A stretch of DNA of 64,000 nt from Arthrobacter_H sp030452125 (GTDB taxonomy: Bacteria; Actinomycetota; Actinomycetes; Actinomycetales; Micrococcaceae), in the NCBI GenBank assembly GCA_052379645.1, contig JBQSYU010000013.1. One strand, 5' to 3'. Both the position numbers and the translations under genes were made by a program. The notes under the pieces are model-generated. The model did no database searches and had not been told where the DNA came from. It saw only the letters and a list, made by a program, of their open reading frames with translations. Shown here one piece after another: positions 43,402-52,342 of this stretch. Every line of letters begins with the position of its first letter. The stretch's first letter is position 1.

Positions 43402-44249
43402 TCCTCCCCGCCCCCGCCGAGTCCCGGAAGGAGGCGACGCGCAACGGCCTATTCGCTTCACGACGGCTCGGGCGTTGGGGAAGGTGGCTGCTGGTGCTGG
43501 CCATGACCGTCTGGTTCCTGGCCCCCCTGCTGCCCTTGGCTCTGTGGTTCTTCGCCGAGCGCTGGTCCTTTCCGGGCATCCTGCCCCAGGAATGGGGGAC
43601 CGGGGCAGTACAGGAGGCCCTGGCGCAGGGGGCGGTGCCCGCCTTTGGGCGTTCCTTGGGCGTGGCGCTGGCGGTCATGGCGGTGGCCACCCCGATGGGC
43701 CTGCTGGCGGCGCGGGCCTTCGCGTTCCACCGTCCGCACGGCGCAGGGTTCCTCAGTGCCCTGGTGTTCGCGCCGTTGGCCCTGCCACCCTTTGCCGCCG
43801 CCTTCGGGCTGAACGTGCTGTTCCTACGCTTGCATCTTCCGCCGATGTTCGGCATCGTTCTGGTTCTTGCCGTTTATGCCTTGCCCTATACGACGTTCAC
43901 CCTGCGGGTGGCCTACGGCGCCTATGAGTGCGGCTTCGAGGATGAAGCACGTATGCTCGGCGCCTCCCGGTGGCGCGTGCTGAGCCGGGTGCACCTGCCA
44001 TTACTGGCTCCCGCCCTCATGCGTGCTGCCTTTCTGGCCTTCCTGGTGGGGTGGAGCGATTATGTGGTCACCTTGCTGGTGGGCGGCGGCACGCTGGTGA
44101 CCGTCCCCCTGCTGGTGGCCTCGGCCGCTGCCGGAACCGGCAATGATGCGATGCTCTCGGTGCTGTCGGTCACCGCCGTCCTGCCTCCGCTGGTCCTGTT
44201 GCTGGGAGCGGCAATCCACACCCGTCGACGTCTGGGAGTCCGCTCATGA
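43392..44249 (+). CDS. ABC transporter permease 2 (YnjC-like, second half)
   Basis: 285 aa, six hydrophobic segments, EAA loop CGFEDEARMLGASRWRVLSR. It overlaps permease 1 by 10 bases and the ATPase start overlaps its stop (ATGA), so the four genes are translationally coupled. The start could also be GTG 43398. Confidence 0.88.
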   Translation: MAVILPAPAESRKEATRNGLFASRRLGRWGRWLLVLAMTVWFLAPLLPLALWFFAERWSFPGILPQEWGTGAVQEALAQGAVPAFGRSLGVALAVMAVATPMGLLAARAFAFHRPHGAGFLSALVFAPLALPPFAAAFGLNVLFLRLHLPPMFGIVLVLAVYALPYTTFTLRVAYGAYECGFEDEARMLGASRWRVLSRVHLPLLAPALMRAAFLAFLVGWSDYVVTLLVGGGTLVTVPLLVASAAAGTGNDAMLSVLSVTAVLPPLVLLLGAAIHTRRRLGVRS

Positions 44250-45364
44250 GTGCAACACTGGTCATCGAAGACCTGATCACCACCTTTCCCGGTACCGTCC
44301 GCCCGGCCTTGGCAGGCATCAGCCTGGAGGTCCGTGCTGGTTCCTGCACAGCGGTCTTGGGCCCCTCGGGGTCGGGTAAGAGCACGTTGCTGCGCTCGGT
44401 GGCCGGACTTGAGGTCCCCGATGCCGGCCGGGTCGTGCTCGGGGGCACGGACCTCGCCCCGATCCGGCCCGAACAGCGCGGCATTTCCCTGGTGTCCCAA
44501 CGCCCGTTGCTCTTTCCCCATTTGAACGTCCTGGACAACGTTGCCTTCGCCGCACGGGTGCGCGGTGTCCCCCGCCGAGAGGCCCGCCGCGACGCCGCGG
44601 ACTTCCTGGACGTCGTCCAGCTCGGTGACTTGGGAAATCGGCGTGCCACCGAGCTCTCCGGGGGACAACAACAGCGGGTGGCCCTGGCCCGCGCCCTGGC
44701 CGCTCGGCCGGGCCTGCTCCTCCTCGATGAGCCCTTCAGCGCTCCGGACCCCGGGCTGCGGACCAGCATGCACGATTTGCTGGCCGAGGTGCGTCGCCAA
44801 CTTTCCCCGACCCTGCTGCTGGTCACCCACGACCGAGACGAGGCCGTTGCCGTCGCCGAACGCGTTGCCCTGCTCGGGAACGGGTGCCTCTTGCAACATG
44901 CCGCCGTCCAGGAGATCTACACCCGTCCGGTATCCCTCGAGGTCAACCGGCTGATGGGTGGCCTCAACGAGGTCCCGGGCACGGTCCGCGGCGGTCGGCA
45001 TGAATCGGAGCTGGGAAGCTTGGCGTTGCCGGAGGACGCTGCCGGTGCCTCCGGGCCGGGAACCCTGATTTTTCGGCAGGAAAGCATCATGGTCAGTGGC
45101 GTCGACGGCCCCGGAATACCGGCGATCGTCAGTGCCGTGAAGCCACAGGGGGCCAGACGGATACTCACCGTGCAGGTCGGCGGACAGCTGCTCCACGCCG
45201 AAGCCCCCTGGGCGCTGCCGGTGGCGCAGGGGACGCCGGTGCGGTTGCAGATTCCGCGTTCGGCGCTCTGGGTCCTACCCGAGGAACCGACCGCGACGAC
45301 CACGGGTTCCACTCCCAACGCAACGGGCGACGCCATCGATCAGCTGGTCACCGACCATGTCTAG
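44246..45364 (+). CDS. ABC transporter ATP-binding protein (YnjD-like)
   Basis: 372 aa ATPase driving the YnjB-like importer. Walker A GPSGSGKST (39-47), Q-loop VSQRPLLFP, signature LSGGQQQR (137-144), Walker B LLLLDEP (157-163), switch His in LLVTHDRDE. The D-loop reads SAPD instead of SALD. A C-terminal domain of about 130 residues is OB/TOBE-like, as in sulfate, iron and sugar importers. It ends close to the convergent haloacid dehalogenase gene. Confidence 0.93.
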   Translation: MSATLVIEDLITTFPGTVRPALAGISLEVRAGSCTAVLGPSGSGKSTLLRSVAGLEVPDAGRVVLGGTDLAPIRPEQRGISLVSQRPLLFPHLNVLDNVAFAARVRGVPRREARRDAADFLDVVQLGDLGNRRATELSGGQQQRVALARALAARPGLLLLDEPFSAPDPGLRTSMHDLLAEVRRQLSPTLLLVTHDRDEAVAVAERVALLGNGCLLQHAAVQEIYTRPVSLEVNRLMGGLNEVPGTVRGGRHESELGSLALPEDAAGASGPGTLIFRQESIMVSGVDGPGIPAIVSAVKPQGARRILTVQVGGQLLHAEAPWALPVAQGTPVRLQIPRSALWVLPEEPTATTTGSTPNATGDAIDQLVTDHV

Positions 45365-45386
45365 GCGCGGCGGACCACCGACGCCC

Positions 45387-46064
45387 TCAGCGCGATACCA
45401 GCGCCCGTGGAAGATCCGTCAGCCGGGTGATGGTCAGCTCCGGGGCAATAAAATGTCCGGGGTAGCTGGTGCCGTCCCGATTGAGCCAGGCGGTGCGCAG
45501 GCCGGCCCGCGCCGCGCCATGGACGTCCCAGGGATGCACCGCCACCAGCAGCAGGTCCGCCGGATCCGCGGCACAGGCGGAAGCGGCATAAGCGTATGCT
45601 GCCGCAGCGGGCTTCCACGCCGGGGCCTGGGCGACCGAGAGCACAAGGTCGAAATACCCGCGCAGGCCGGCGGCCGAGATCATCGATTCGGCCAGGGTGG
45701 CGGCGCCGTTGCTGAGCGTGACCAGGCGATGGCCGGCCTCATGCAGAGCTTTCACCCCGTCGGCGACATCCGCGTGCAACCCGAGACCGGAGAGGGTCTC
45801 CATGATGGTCTCCACGGCCACCGCCGTGGGACAGGAGAGATCAAGACGGTCGAACAGTGCGTGCAGGTTTCCGCGTCCCAGGACGGCGAAATCGGCGTTG
45901 TCGCCGGCGGCGGCCAGCGCGAAACCATCCCGCAGCAGCCGGGCGAACCACTGATCGGCCAGCGCGGCGGGGGCTCCGAGCTGCTCGAAGCTCCACCCCA
46001 GCACCGACATATCGGACAGGGTCTCGTTCACATCGAAAACGATGACGGGCAAACGGTCGTTCAT
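45387..46064 (-). CDS. Haloacid dehalogenase, type II
   Basis: 225 aa HAD hydrolase of the L-2-haloacid dehalogenase type. Nucleophile Asp11 in VFDVNETL, motif II Ser/Asn in LVTLSNGAA, motif III Lys in APAWKPAAAAY and the acidic end motif in LLLVAVHPWDVHGAARAG. Cleaves halogen or phosphate from small 2-substituted acids; the substrate is not determined. Single gene. Confidence 0.88.
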   Translation of the reverse strand: MNDRLPVIVFDVNETLSDMSVLGWSFEQLGAPAALADQWFARLLRDGFALAAAGDNADFAVLGRGNLHALFDRLDLSCPTAVAVETIMETLSGLGLHADVADGVKALHEAGHRLVTLSNGAATLAESMISAAGLRGYFDLVLSVAQAPAWKPAAAAYAYAASACAADPADLLLVAVHPWDVHGAARAGLRTAWLNRDGTSYPGHFIAPELTITRLTDLPRALVSR

Positions 46065-46097
46065 GGTTCCTCCGACTGGGTTCTTGAGGGGATGCGG

Positions 46098-46385
46098 TTA
46101 GCTGGTGCCCTGATCCGTGGTGCCGGTCAGGCCCTGGAGTTCATCCAGCCGGACGAGCTTGATCTCACGGATCAGACGCAAGGTGGGTTTGAGTGCGAAG
46201 CACACGGAACCGACGAGGAAAAGCCAGGTGGCCAGGATCGTCGTCGACTCCCGGAAGAAGAAGATGCTGCCGACGATGAACAAGACCGCTGCCAGGAAAT
46301 CGACGGTCGTGTAGGCGATTTCGAAGCGGGCGGAGAGTCGGCTGTGTTGGCCGCTTCGATGCTGGTGGTCGGTGGTGAAGAGCAC
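46098..46385 (-). CDS. YrhK-type small membrane protein
   Basis: 95 aa from GTG 46385, which follows AGGAG by about six bases; longer in-frame starts (to 46664) run into low-complexity shadow of the next gene. The YrhK-like domain covers nearly all: RFEIAYTTVDFLAAVLFIVGSIFFF and ATWLFLVGSVCFALKPTLRL are two membrane helices, followed by a charged tail. Function unknown. Confidence 0.72.
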   Translation of the reverse strand: MLFTTDHQHRSGQHSRLSARFEIAYTTVDFLAAVLFIVGSIFFFRESTTILATWLFLVGSVCFALKPTLRLIREIKLVRLDELQGLTGTTDQGTS

Positions 46386-46492
46386 GACAATCTCCTGATT
46401 CTCGGTGGGGTCCGGCCCGGCGGGCCGGCTGTGGACCATTATCCTCCCGGGGCGTGGATTGCCGAGGGGCCCCTGGCCGAGCGGTGCAAGGC

Positions 46493-47149
46493 ATGAACGG
46501 TCGGCGTCGTGCCCTGGTCCGGTTGACAGTACTGGTGGTTTTGCTGGCGATCCTGTCCGTGCTGGTCCTGCGCCTTCCCCTGCCGGGGGTGGAGGAGCTG
46601 CGGACCTCGTTGCGCGGGACCGGGGGGTGGGGAATGAGCGTGTTCGTGCTCGGGTATGCGGCACTGACCTTGTCGCCGGTGCCCAAAAGTGTTCTCTCGG
46701 TGGCCGCGGGCCTGGTCTTTGGTTTCTGGGCGGGAATCGGCTTGGTCTATGGCGGGGCGATGCTGGGTGCCGCGGGCGCTTTCTGGCTGGGCCGCTGGCT
46801 GGGCCGGGACGCCGTGGAAAAGTTCACCGGAACCCGGGTCCGCCGCGTTGATGATGCCCTCAGGCGCCGGGGCACGCTGTCGGTGATCGGCCTCCGGCTG
46901 GTCCCGGTGCTGCCGTTCACGGCCATCAACTATGCGGCGGGCCTGACCTCGATCAGCTGGGGATCGTATTTCTTGGGGACGGCGTTGGGCATCCTGCCCG
47001 GAACCGCCGCGTACGTCACGCTGGGCGCCTATGGCACCGACCCCGGATGGCAATTGGAGCTGGCCGCGGCGGTCCTGGGCGTCCTGATCCTGGGTGGGGT
47101 CCTGTTCGCGGCTTGGAAGCACCGGAAGGAACGGAAACCTCATGTTTGA
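46493..47149 (+). CDS. TVP38/VTT (DedA-like) membrane protein
   Basis: 218 aa polytopic membrane protein of the SNARE-associated/VTT family. Core: LSPVPKSVLSVAAGLVFGFWAG, GAAGAFWLGRWLGRD, LRLVPVLPFTAINYAAGLTSISWGSYFLGTALGILPGT, with the re-entrant loop Pro and Arg residues typical of the family, which is linked to lipid scrambling or transport. Overlaps the CDP-alcohol phosphatidyltransferase gene by 8 bases, which supports a lipid role for both. ATG 46493 lacks a strong ribosome site. Confidence 0.85.
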   Translation: MNGRRRALVRLTVLVVLLAILSVLVLRLPLPGVEELRTSLRGTGGWGMSVFVLGYAALTLSPVPKSVLSVAAGLVFGFWAGIGLVYGGAMLGAAGAFWLGRWLGRDAVEKFTGTRVRRVDDALRRRGTLSVIGLRLVPVLPFTAINYAAGLTSISWGSYFLGTALGILPGTAAYVTLGAYGTDPGWQLELAAAVLGVLILGGVLFAAWKHRKERKPHV

Positions 47150-47768
47150 CGCACGACTACGCCAGTTCAGTGCCGGTCTCGCGGACCGGACAGCACGGCG
47201 GCTGGACGTCCCTTGGATCACCCCGGACCGGCTGACCGGCCTGAACCTGGTCCTCGGCTTGGCCTCGGCCGGGTTCGCTGCGGCTCAATGGTGGACTCCA
47301 GCACTCCTGGCCTGGCTCCTGTGCCGGCTGGCCGACGGGCTGGACGGACCGCTGGCACGGATTCGTCGCGCGCGGACCGGTGCCGAAGACACCGGGCAGG
47401 GCGGCTTTTGGGATATCTGTGCCGACTTCGTGGTCTACGGGGCCACCGTCATCGGCGTCGGATGGGGTGCCACGGAGGCCTTCGGCGCCCCCTGGTTGCC
47501 CTTCCTGCTGGTGGTCTTCGCCTACTACATCAACGGCACCGCCTTCCTGGCCTTCTCCTCGATTGCCGAGAAGACCGGCCGGCGCATTGACGATGGCCGC
47601 TCCTTGTCCTTTATCTCGGGGTTAACAGAAGGGACGGAAACCATCGTGGTGCATGTGTTGTGGCTGGTCTTCCCGATGGTGGCGTGGCAGATCGCCGCGG
47701 TGTGGGCTGGCCTGGTCTGCCTCAGTGCCACGGAACGAATCATCCGTGGTTACCGTTCGCTGGGGTGA
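47142..47768 (+). CDS. CDP-alcohol phosphatidyltransferase family protein
   Basis: 208 aa membrane enzyme moving a phosphatidyl group from CDP-diacylglycerol to an alcohol acceptor. The signature is present: Asp65, Asp68-Gly69, Ala72-Arg73, then Gly87, Asp91, Asp95 (DGLDGPLARI...GFWDICADF). The segment between Arg73 and Gly87 is 13 residues, against the usual 8-9. Acceptor unknown. The 3' end overlaps the convergent methyltransferase gene by 19 bases. Confidence 0.87.
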   Translation: MFDARLRQFSAGLADRTARRLDVPWITPDRLTGLNLVLGLASAGFAAAQWWTPALLAWLLCRLADGLDGPLARIRRARTGAEDTGQGGFWDICADFVVYGATVIGVGWGATEAFGAPWLPFLLVVFAYYINGTAFLAFSSIAEKTGRRIDDGRSLSFISGLTEGTETIVVHVLWLVFPMVAWQIAAVWAGLVCLSATERIIRGYRSLG

Positions 47769-48427
47769 CTCCTGTTCCCGGTCGGCAGGGGAATCCTTCC
47801 GGCGCGGATCTGTAGATGGCCCCCACGGGCCTGGTCGGGGACGACGTCGGTGCATTGCTCCTCCACGGCGGTCCAGGGGTGGGCGGTGATATCGGAACCA
47901 CCGAGCCGGCAGGCGGCCTCCGCCAGCCAGCCCAGCGCACGGGCCGCCCCGAGAGGGCGCTGCATATCAACGACGCAGATGGTCCCGCCGGGTACCAACG
48001 TCGAGCACACGTGGTCGAAGGCCGTCTGCCAGTGAGGCATCAGCGATAAGGAATAGGTGGCCAGGGCCTTCGCCGAATGCGGGCGGGCCCCCTGGTGGCG
48101 CAGCGTTGAGGACAGCTCGGCGGCGGTCATGGTTTGGGCATCGGCCTGGATCAGCGCCACGTTGGTCCACCCCCGGGCTTGCACTCTGCGACGTGCCTGC
48201 CGGAGCATCGCCGCGCTGCTGTCGATGCCCACGATGCGTCCGGTCTTCCCGATCCCGGCCTGCAATGAGGCGAAGTTCAATCCGGTGCCGCAACCGATAT
48301 CGAGGATCTGATCGCCCGGTGCCGGTTGCAGGGCGCGGATTCCGCGGACCCGACCGGCCCGGTAGACCGGCCATTCCCCGGAGAGGGCGTCGTAGAACGG
48401 GGCGAACCTGGTGTATTTGTCCGGCAT
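47750..48427 (-). CDS. Class I SAM-dependent methyltransferase
   Basis: 225 aa. Motif I ILDIGCGTGLNFASL (about 40-54), motif post-I IVGIDSSAAML, and NVALIQADAQTM. An opening YTRFAPFYDALSGEW is typical of UbiE/phosphatidylethanolamine-methylase-like enzymes. ATG 48427 has only a weak ribosome site (GAGCTGAT), and the start lies within a longer open frame. Adjacent to lipid genes, so lipid or quinone methylation is plausible. Confidence 0.83.
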   Translation of the reverse strand: MPDKYTRFAPFYDALSGEWPVYRAGRVRGIRALQPAPGDQILDIGCGTGLNFASLQAGIGKTGRIVGIDSSAAMLRQARRRVQARGWTNVALIQADAQTMTAAELSSTLRHQGARPHSAKALATYSLSLMPHWQTAFDHVCSTLVPGGTICVVDMQRPLGAARALGWLAEAACRLGGSDITAHPWTAVEEQCTDVVPDQARGGHLQIRAGRIPLPTGNRSHPSER

Positions 48428-48786
48428 ATCAGCTCGTCGCGTCGGGGGATGCGGGCGACGGGTGGCCAGCCCACCCGGAGGGGGCAGGGGCAATGCTCGA
48501 AGACCAGGGAGAGGATCCACGAGACCTCGGTCCCCGTCGCGGGGCAGTCCCGACGCATCCTGCGCCAGGCATCCAGGTAGACATCGTGAAGAACTGATTG
48601 GGCCCGCAGCGGATCACCGAGGATATGGCAGGCCAAGCCGTAGGCCCGCCGGCACGTCAGTTCATAGAAGGCCTCCATCGCCCCGGTGTCGCCGTTGGCC
48701 AACCGCCGAACCAGATCGGTCTCCGTCGTTCCCTCTGCAGGGGAAGGAATCCGGTCTTGAGGAGCATCAGGCATCGAAGCCACCAT
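48277..48786 (-). pseudogene. Truncated ECF sigma factor (region 2 only)
   Basis: An open frame of 169 codons whose residues about 20-105 match sigma-70 region 2 (DLVRRLANGDTGAMEAFYELTCRRAYGLACHIL, VYLDAWRRM, VSWILSLVFEHC), as in SigK-like ECF sigmas. After that it loses similarity and runs through the start of the methyltransferase in another frame (151-base overlap); the DNA-binding region 4 is absent. This looks like a decayed or truncated gene; a small regulatory region-2 protein is the alternative. Confidence 0.5.
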
Positions 48787-48964
48787 GAGCAGGGCCCCCT
48801 GACGTGAATATGTCCTGCACGCTTCCCCCCGGATGATGACTACCTGTGCTCCACACTAACGCCAGTCGTAAGATTTTCTAGTAACTTTTCAGAAAAGAAG
48901 TAGGTTGATTTCCTGGACCGCCGATGCTGCCCGGCTGCCGGCGGGAGGCGATAGCATCAGAACC

Positions 48965-49963
48965 ATGGAAAATCCCAGCGCAGTTCTTCGTGGCATCCGT
49001 GAGGTCGTCATCGAGGACCGGCCGGTTCCGGCCCCGGACCATGGCCAGGTCCTGGTCGCGGTGAAGGCCACCGGCATCTGCGGCTCGGATATCCACTATT
49101 ACGAGCAGGGCCGGATCGGGGATTTCGTGTTGGAGGCCCCGATGGTGATCGGTCATGAGTCGGCGGGCCTCATCACTGCCGTCGGCTCGGGGGTCGATCC
49201 GTCGAGGGTGGGCGAGCAGGTCGCCTTGGAGCCCGGGGTGCCCTGCCGGCGCTGTCTCCAGTGCCGGTCTGGACGCTATAACCTGTGCCCCGAGGTCGTC
49301 TTCTTCGCGACCCCACCGGTGGACGGTTCCATTTCCAGGTACGTGGTGATCGACGCCGATTTCGCCCACCGGGCTCCGGGGGAAATCTCTCTCGAGCAGG
49401 CGGCCCTGGCAGAGCCCGTCTCGGTGGGGGTGTGGGCTGCCCGCAAGGCCTCCATCACCGCGGGGGATCGGGTGCTGGTCGCCGGGGCGGGACCGATCGG
49501 CCTGCTCGCGGCGCAGGTCGCCCGCGCCCAGGGAGCGGATGGGGTGACCGTGACGGACGTGAACGAGTATCGACTGTCGGTGGCCAGAGCGATGGGGTTG
49601 GAGGCGGTACGGGCCGGGGAGGAACTGCCCGGGGACTTCACCGTTCTGCTGGAATGCTCCGGCGCTGGAGCCGCACTGGATCACGGACTCCGCGCGCTGG
49701 CTCCCGCCGGACGGGCCGTGCTGGTCGGGATGGGTACCGACGAGGTTTCCGTGAGTGTGCCGCTCATCCAGGGCCGGGAGCTGACCATCAGCGGGGTCTT
49801 CAGGTATGCGAACACCTATCCGACGGCTTTGGGTCTCATCGCCTCCGGTGCCGTCGATGTGGAGGCCGTGATCACCCACCGTTTCGCTCTGGAGGAGACG
49901 GAATTCGCGCTGACGTTGGCCGCGCGGGAATCGGATTCCCTCAAGGCAGTGGTGTTGAACTAG
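48965..49963 (+). CDS. Zinc-dependent polyol/alcohol dehydrogenase (MDR family)
   Basis: 332 aa NAD-dependent dehydrogenase of the sorbitol/xylitol dehydrogenase type. Catalytic zinc ligands Cys39, His64, Glu65 (GHE); structural zinc Cys94, Cys97, Cys100, Cys108; NAD motif GAGPIGLLAAQ near 170-180. Likely oxidises a sugar alcohol. Start at ATG 48965 chosen by homology; an upstream in-frame TTG at 48905 is possible. A strong hairpin follows. Confidence 0.9.
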   Translation: MENPSAVLRGIREVVIEDRPVPAPDHGQVLVAVKATGICGSDIHYYEQGRIGDFVLEAPMVIGHESAGLITAVGSGVDPSRVGEQVALEPGVPCRRCLQCRSGRYNLCPEVVFFATPPVDGSISRYVVIDADFAHRAPGEISLEQAALAEPVSVGVWAARKASITAGDRVLVAGAGPIGLLAAQVARAQGADGVTVTDVNEYRLSVARAMGLEAVRAGEELPGDFTVLLECSGAGAALDHGLRALAPAGRAVLVGMGTDEVSVSVPLIQGRELTISGVFRYANTYPTALGLIASGAVDVEAVITHRFALEETEFALTLAARESDSLKAVVLN

Positions 49964-49992
49964 CGACTTCCAGGGACGCTGGGCCACAAGAG

Positions 49993-50026
49993 GCCAGCCG
50001 CCACCCCGTGTCGGGGCGTGGCTGGC
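49993..50026. terminator. Terminator between polyol dehydrogenase and yceI genes
   Basis: GCCAGCC / GGCTGGC arms with further pairing inside (ACCCC / GGGG), between two convergent stops. Confidence 0.7.
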
Positions 50027-50051
50027 GTCGTGATCCGTTGACCTGATCCGG

Positions 50052-50597
50052 CTAGTCTGCGGCGGGCAGGACGAAGGCCGAGTCGACCGTGATGGTGACC
50101 TGATCTCCGACCAGGACTCCACCGGCCTCGAGTGCTGCGTTCCAGGTGATGCCGAAGGCCTTGCGGGAGATCTGGGTGGTGGCCGAGAAGCCGGCCCGGG
50201 TGGTGCCGAAGGGGTCGACGGCGACTCCGCCGAATTCGACCTCGAGCTCGACGGGCAAGGTCGTCTCCTTGATGGTCAATTCACCGGAGAGGGTGAATTC
50301 CTCCGTGGAGCCCTGCGCGCCGGTGGAAACGAACCTCATCTCGGGGAACTCCTCGACGTCGAAGAAGTCAGCGCCTTTGACGTGTCCATCGCGATTGGGG
50401 TCCTTGGAATCGAAGGAGTCGGTCTTGATGGAGGCCCTCACGGTGGAGGACGCGAGGGAATCGTGGACTTCCAAGGTGGCGTCGGCGTCGGTGAAAGACC
50501 CGCGCACCTTGCTGATGCCGGCATGCCGAACACTGAATCCGATGTCCGTGTGCGCGGTGTCGAGCTGCCAGATGCCGGGGGTCAAGGTTGCTGCCAT
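50052..50597 (-). CDS. YceI family protein
   Basis: 181 aa lipocalin-like beta-barrel that binds isoprenoid-type lipids. Starts at ATG 50597 with AGGAGA five bases upstream, and opens with the family phrase GIWQLDTAHTDIGFSVRHAGISKVRGSF. No signal peptide, so cytosolic as in other actinobacterial members. Internal phrases VKGADFFDVEEFPEMRF and ELTIKETTLPVELEVEFGG are typical. The upstream region holds candidate operators. Confidence 0.92.
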   Translation of the reverse strand: MAATLTPGIWQLDTAHTDIGFSVRHAGISKVRGSFTDADATLEVHDSLASSTVRASIKTDSFDSKDPNRDGHVKGADFFDVEEFPEMRFVSTGAQGSTEEFTLSGELTIKETTLPVELEVEFGGVAVDPFGTTRAGFSATTQISRKAFGITWNAALEAGGVLVGDQVTITVDSAFVLPAAD

Positions 50598-50944
50598 GTC
50601 TGTCTCCTGAGGGGTGTCGATCAAGCAAGTTTTGTATGCGTATGCATCTATCGTGAACGCATATAGTTGATGCGTCAAGTTAATATTTGTTTGATTCCCC
50701 AGGTCGGCCTCCGGAAGCGTGTCCGACGGGCGGCAGGGCAAAAACCTACCCGGTGGTAAGGTCGGAGGATTCACGGTGCGGATTCCACGCACCCACCGTC
50801 CGTAAGGACCGCAGCGGAACTTCAGCGCGGCAGGCGGGACAGAAGACGACTGAAGCCGTGCGTCGAGGTGTACTACCGGTTACTCCGGGACTCCGTGCGG
50901 CCCAGCTGATGCAGGGGCCGAAGAGGCCGGAAGGATGGATTTTC
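50598..50944. promoter_or_regulatory. Divergent region yceI / flavin monooxygenase
   Basis: 347 bases. AT-rich on the yceI side, with TATGCGT (50635-50641) / ACGCATA (50657-50663) and TTGATGCGTCAA (50667-50678), both suited to a MarR- or TetR-type dimer. On the other side is a small perfect hairpin GGTGCG / CGCACC near 50776-50794 in the leader of the monooxygenase gene. No gene seen. Confidence 0.45.
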
Positions 50945-52342
50945 GTGGCACAACGCGTGGCAATTATTGGGGCCGGACCCAGCGGCATGGCACAACTGCG
51001 AGCCTTCGAGGCAGCACGACAGGCCGGCAAGGACGTCCCGGAGGTCGTCTGCTACGAAAAGCAGGACGACTGGGGCGGGCAATGGAACTACAACTGGCGC
51101 ACCGGGATCGATGAGTTCGGCGAGCCGGTGCACTCGAGCATGTATCGCAACCTCTGGTCCAATGGCCCCAAGGAAGCACTGGAATTCAGCGACTACAGCT
51201 TCGACGAACATTTCGGCCGCCCGATTTCCTCCTACCCACCACGACCGGTGCTGTGGGACTACATCGACGGGCGGATGGCCCAGTCCGGGCTCAAGGAGCA
51301 GGTCCACTTCTGCCATGCGGTGCGGTGGGTCCACTTTAGCGAGCAATCGCAGAAGTTCACGGTGGTCGTGGATGACCTGTCCGCAGGCACCAGCAAGACC
51401 GAGGAATTCGACCACGTCGTCGTCGGTTCCGGACACTTCAGTTTCCCCAACGTCCCCGACTTCGCAGGCATCGAGACCTTCCACGGGACCTTGCACCACG
51501 CCCACGACTTCCGCGGTGCCGAGAAGCTGGCCGATCAGGACGTCCTGCTGATCGGCGCCAGCTATTCAGCCGAGGACATCGGCGTCCAGGCCTTCAAGAT
51601 GGGTGCACGTTCGGTGACGCTGAGCTACCGCAGCGGCCCCATGGGCTACGACTGGCCCACCGGGATGCAGGAAGTACCGCTGATCGATCGGTTCGAGGGC
51701 CAGATCGTCCACTTCGTCGACGGCACCTCCCGCCACGTTGACGCAGTGATCCTGTGCACCGGCTATCTGCATAAGTACCCGTTCCTTCCTGCCGACGTGG
51801 CGCTGAATTCGCCCAATAACGTCTACCCGGACGGCCTGTACCGCGGCGTCGTCTCCGACGTCAACGAGAAGCTCTTCTACCTCGGTGCCCAGGACCAGTG
51901 GTTCACCTTCAACATGTTCGACGCCCAAGCCTGGTATGTGCGTGATGTGATCCTCGGGCAAACCCAGCTGCCCTCGGCCCAGGAGCGCACCGAGCATATG
52001 CGCCGCTGGCGTGAGAGCTTCCTGGCCATCGACGGCGATGCCGATGAAGTACGGTTCCAGGCCGACTACATCCGTGACCTGCTCGAGGCCACCGACTACC
52101 CGCCCTTCGACGTCGATGAGGTCGTGGAGATCTTCCTGGCCTGGAAGGAAGATAAGCAGAAGAACATCCTGACCTACCGGGATAAGACCTACAGATCGGT
52201 GAAGACCGGAACGATGGCGGCCACGCACCATACCCCGTGGCTGCGCGAGTTGGATGACAGTCTGGAACGCTACCTTTCGACCCCTGAAGTCGACCCCCTG
52301 GAGGAGATGGTGGACGGTGACGTCCAGGAGGCGGGCCGGTAG
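50945..52342 (+). CDS. Flavin-containing monooxygenase, trimethylamine monooxygenase-like
   Basis: 465 aa. FAD motif GAGPSG (9-14), NADPH motif LLIGASYSAEDIG near 200, and the FMO signature FxGxxxHxxxF (FHGTLHHAHDF). The phrases GGQWNYNWRTGIDEFGEPVHSSMY and NMFDAQAWYVRDVILG fit bacterial trimethylamine monooxygenases. GTG 50945 with AAGGA nine bases upstream. Followed at 150 bases by an aldehyde dehydrogenase and then a choline-dehydrogenase-like oxidase, so methylated amine or choline metabolism is the likely role. Confidence 0.85.
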   Translation: MAQRVAIIGAGPSGMAQLRAFEAARQAGKDVPEVVCYEKQDDWGGQWNYNWRTGIDEFGEPVHSSMYRNLWSNGPKEALEFSDYSFDEHFGRPISSYPPRPVLWDYIDGRMAQSGLKEQVHFCHAVRWVHFSEQSQKFTVVVDDLSAGTSKTEEFDHVVVGSGHFSFPNVPDFAGIETFHGTLHHAHDFRGAEKLADQDVLLIGASYSAEDIGVQAFKMGARSVTLSYRSGPMGYDWPTGMQEVPLIDRFEGQIVHFVDGTSRHVDAVILCTGYLHKYPFLPADVALNSPNNVYPDGLYRGVVSDVNEKLFYLGAQDQWFTFNMFDAQAWYVRDVILGQTQLPSAQERTEHMRRWRESFLAIDGDADEVRFQADYIRDLLEATDYPPFDVDEVVEIFLAWKEDKQKNILTYRDKTYRSVKTGTMAATHHTPWLRELDDSLERYLSTPEVDPLEEMVDGDVQEAGR

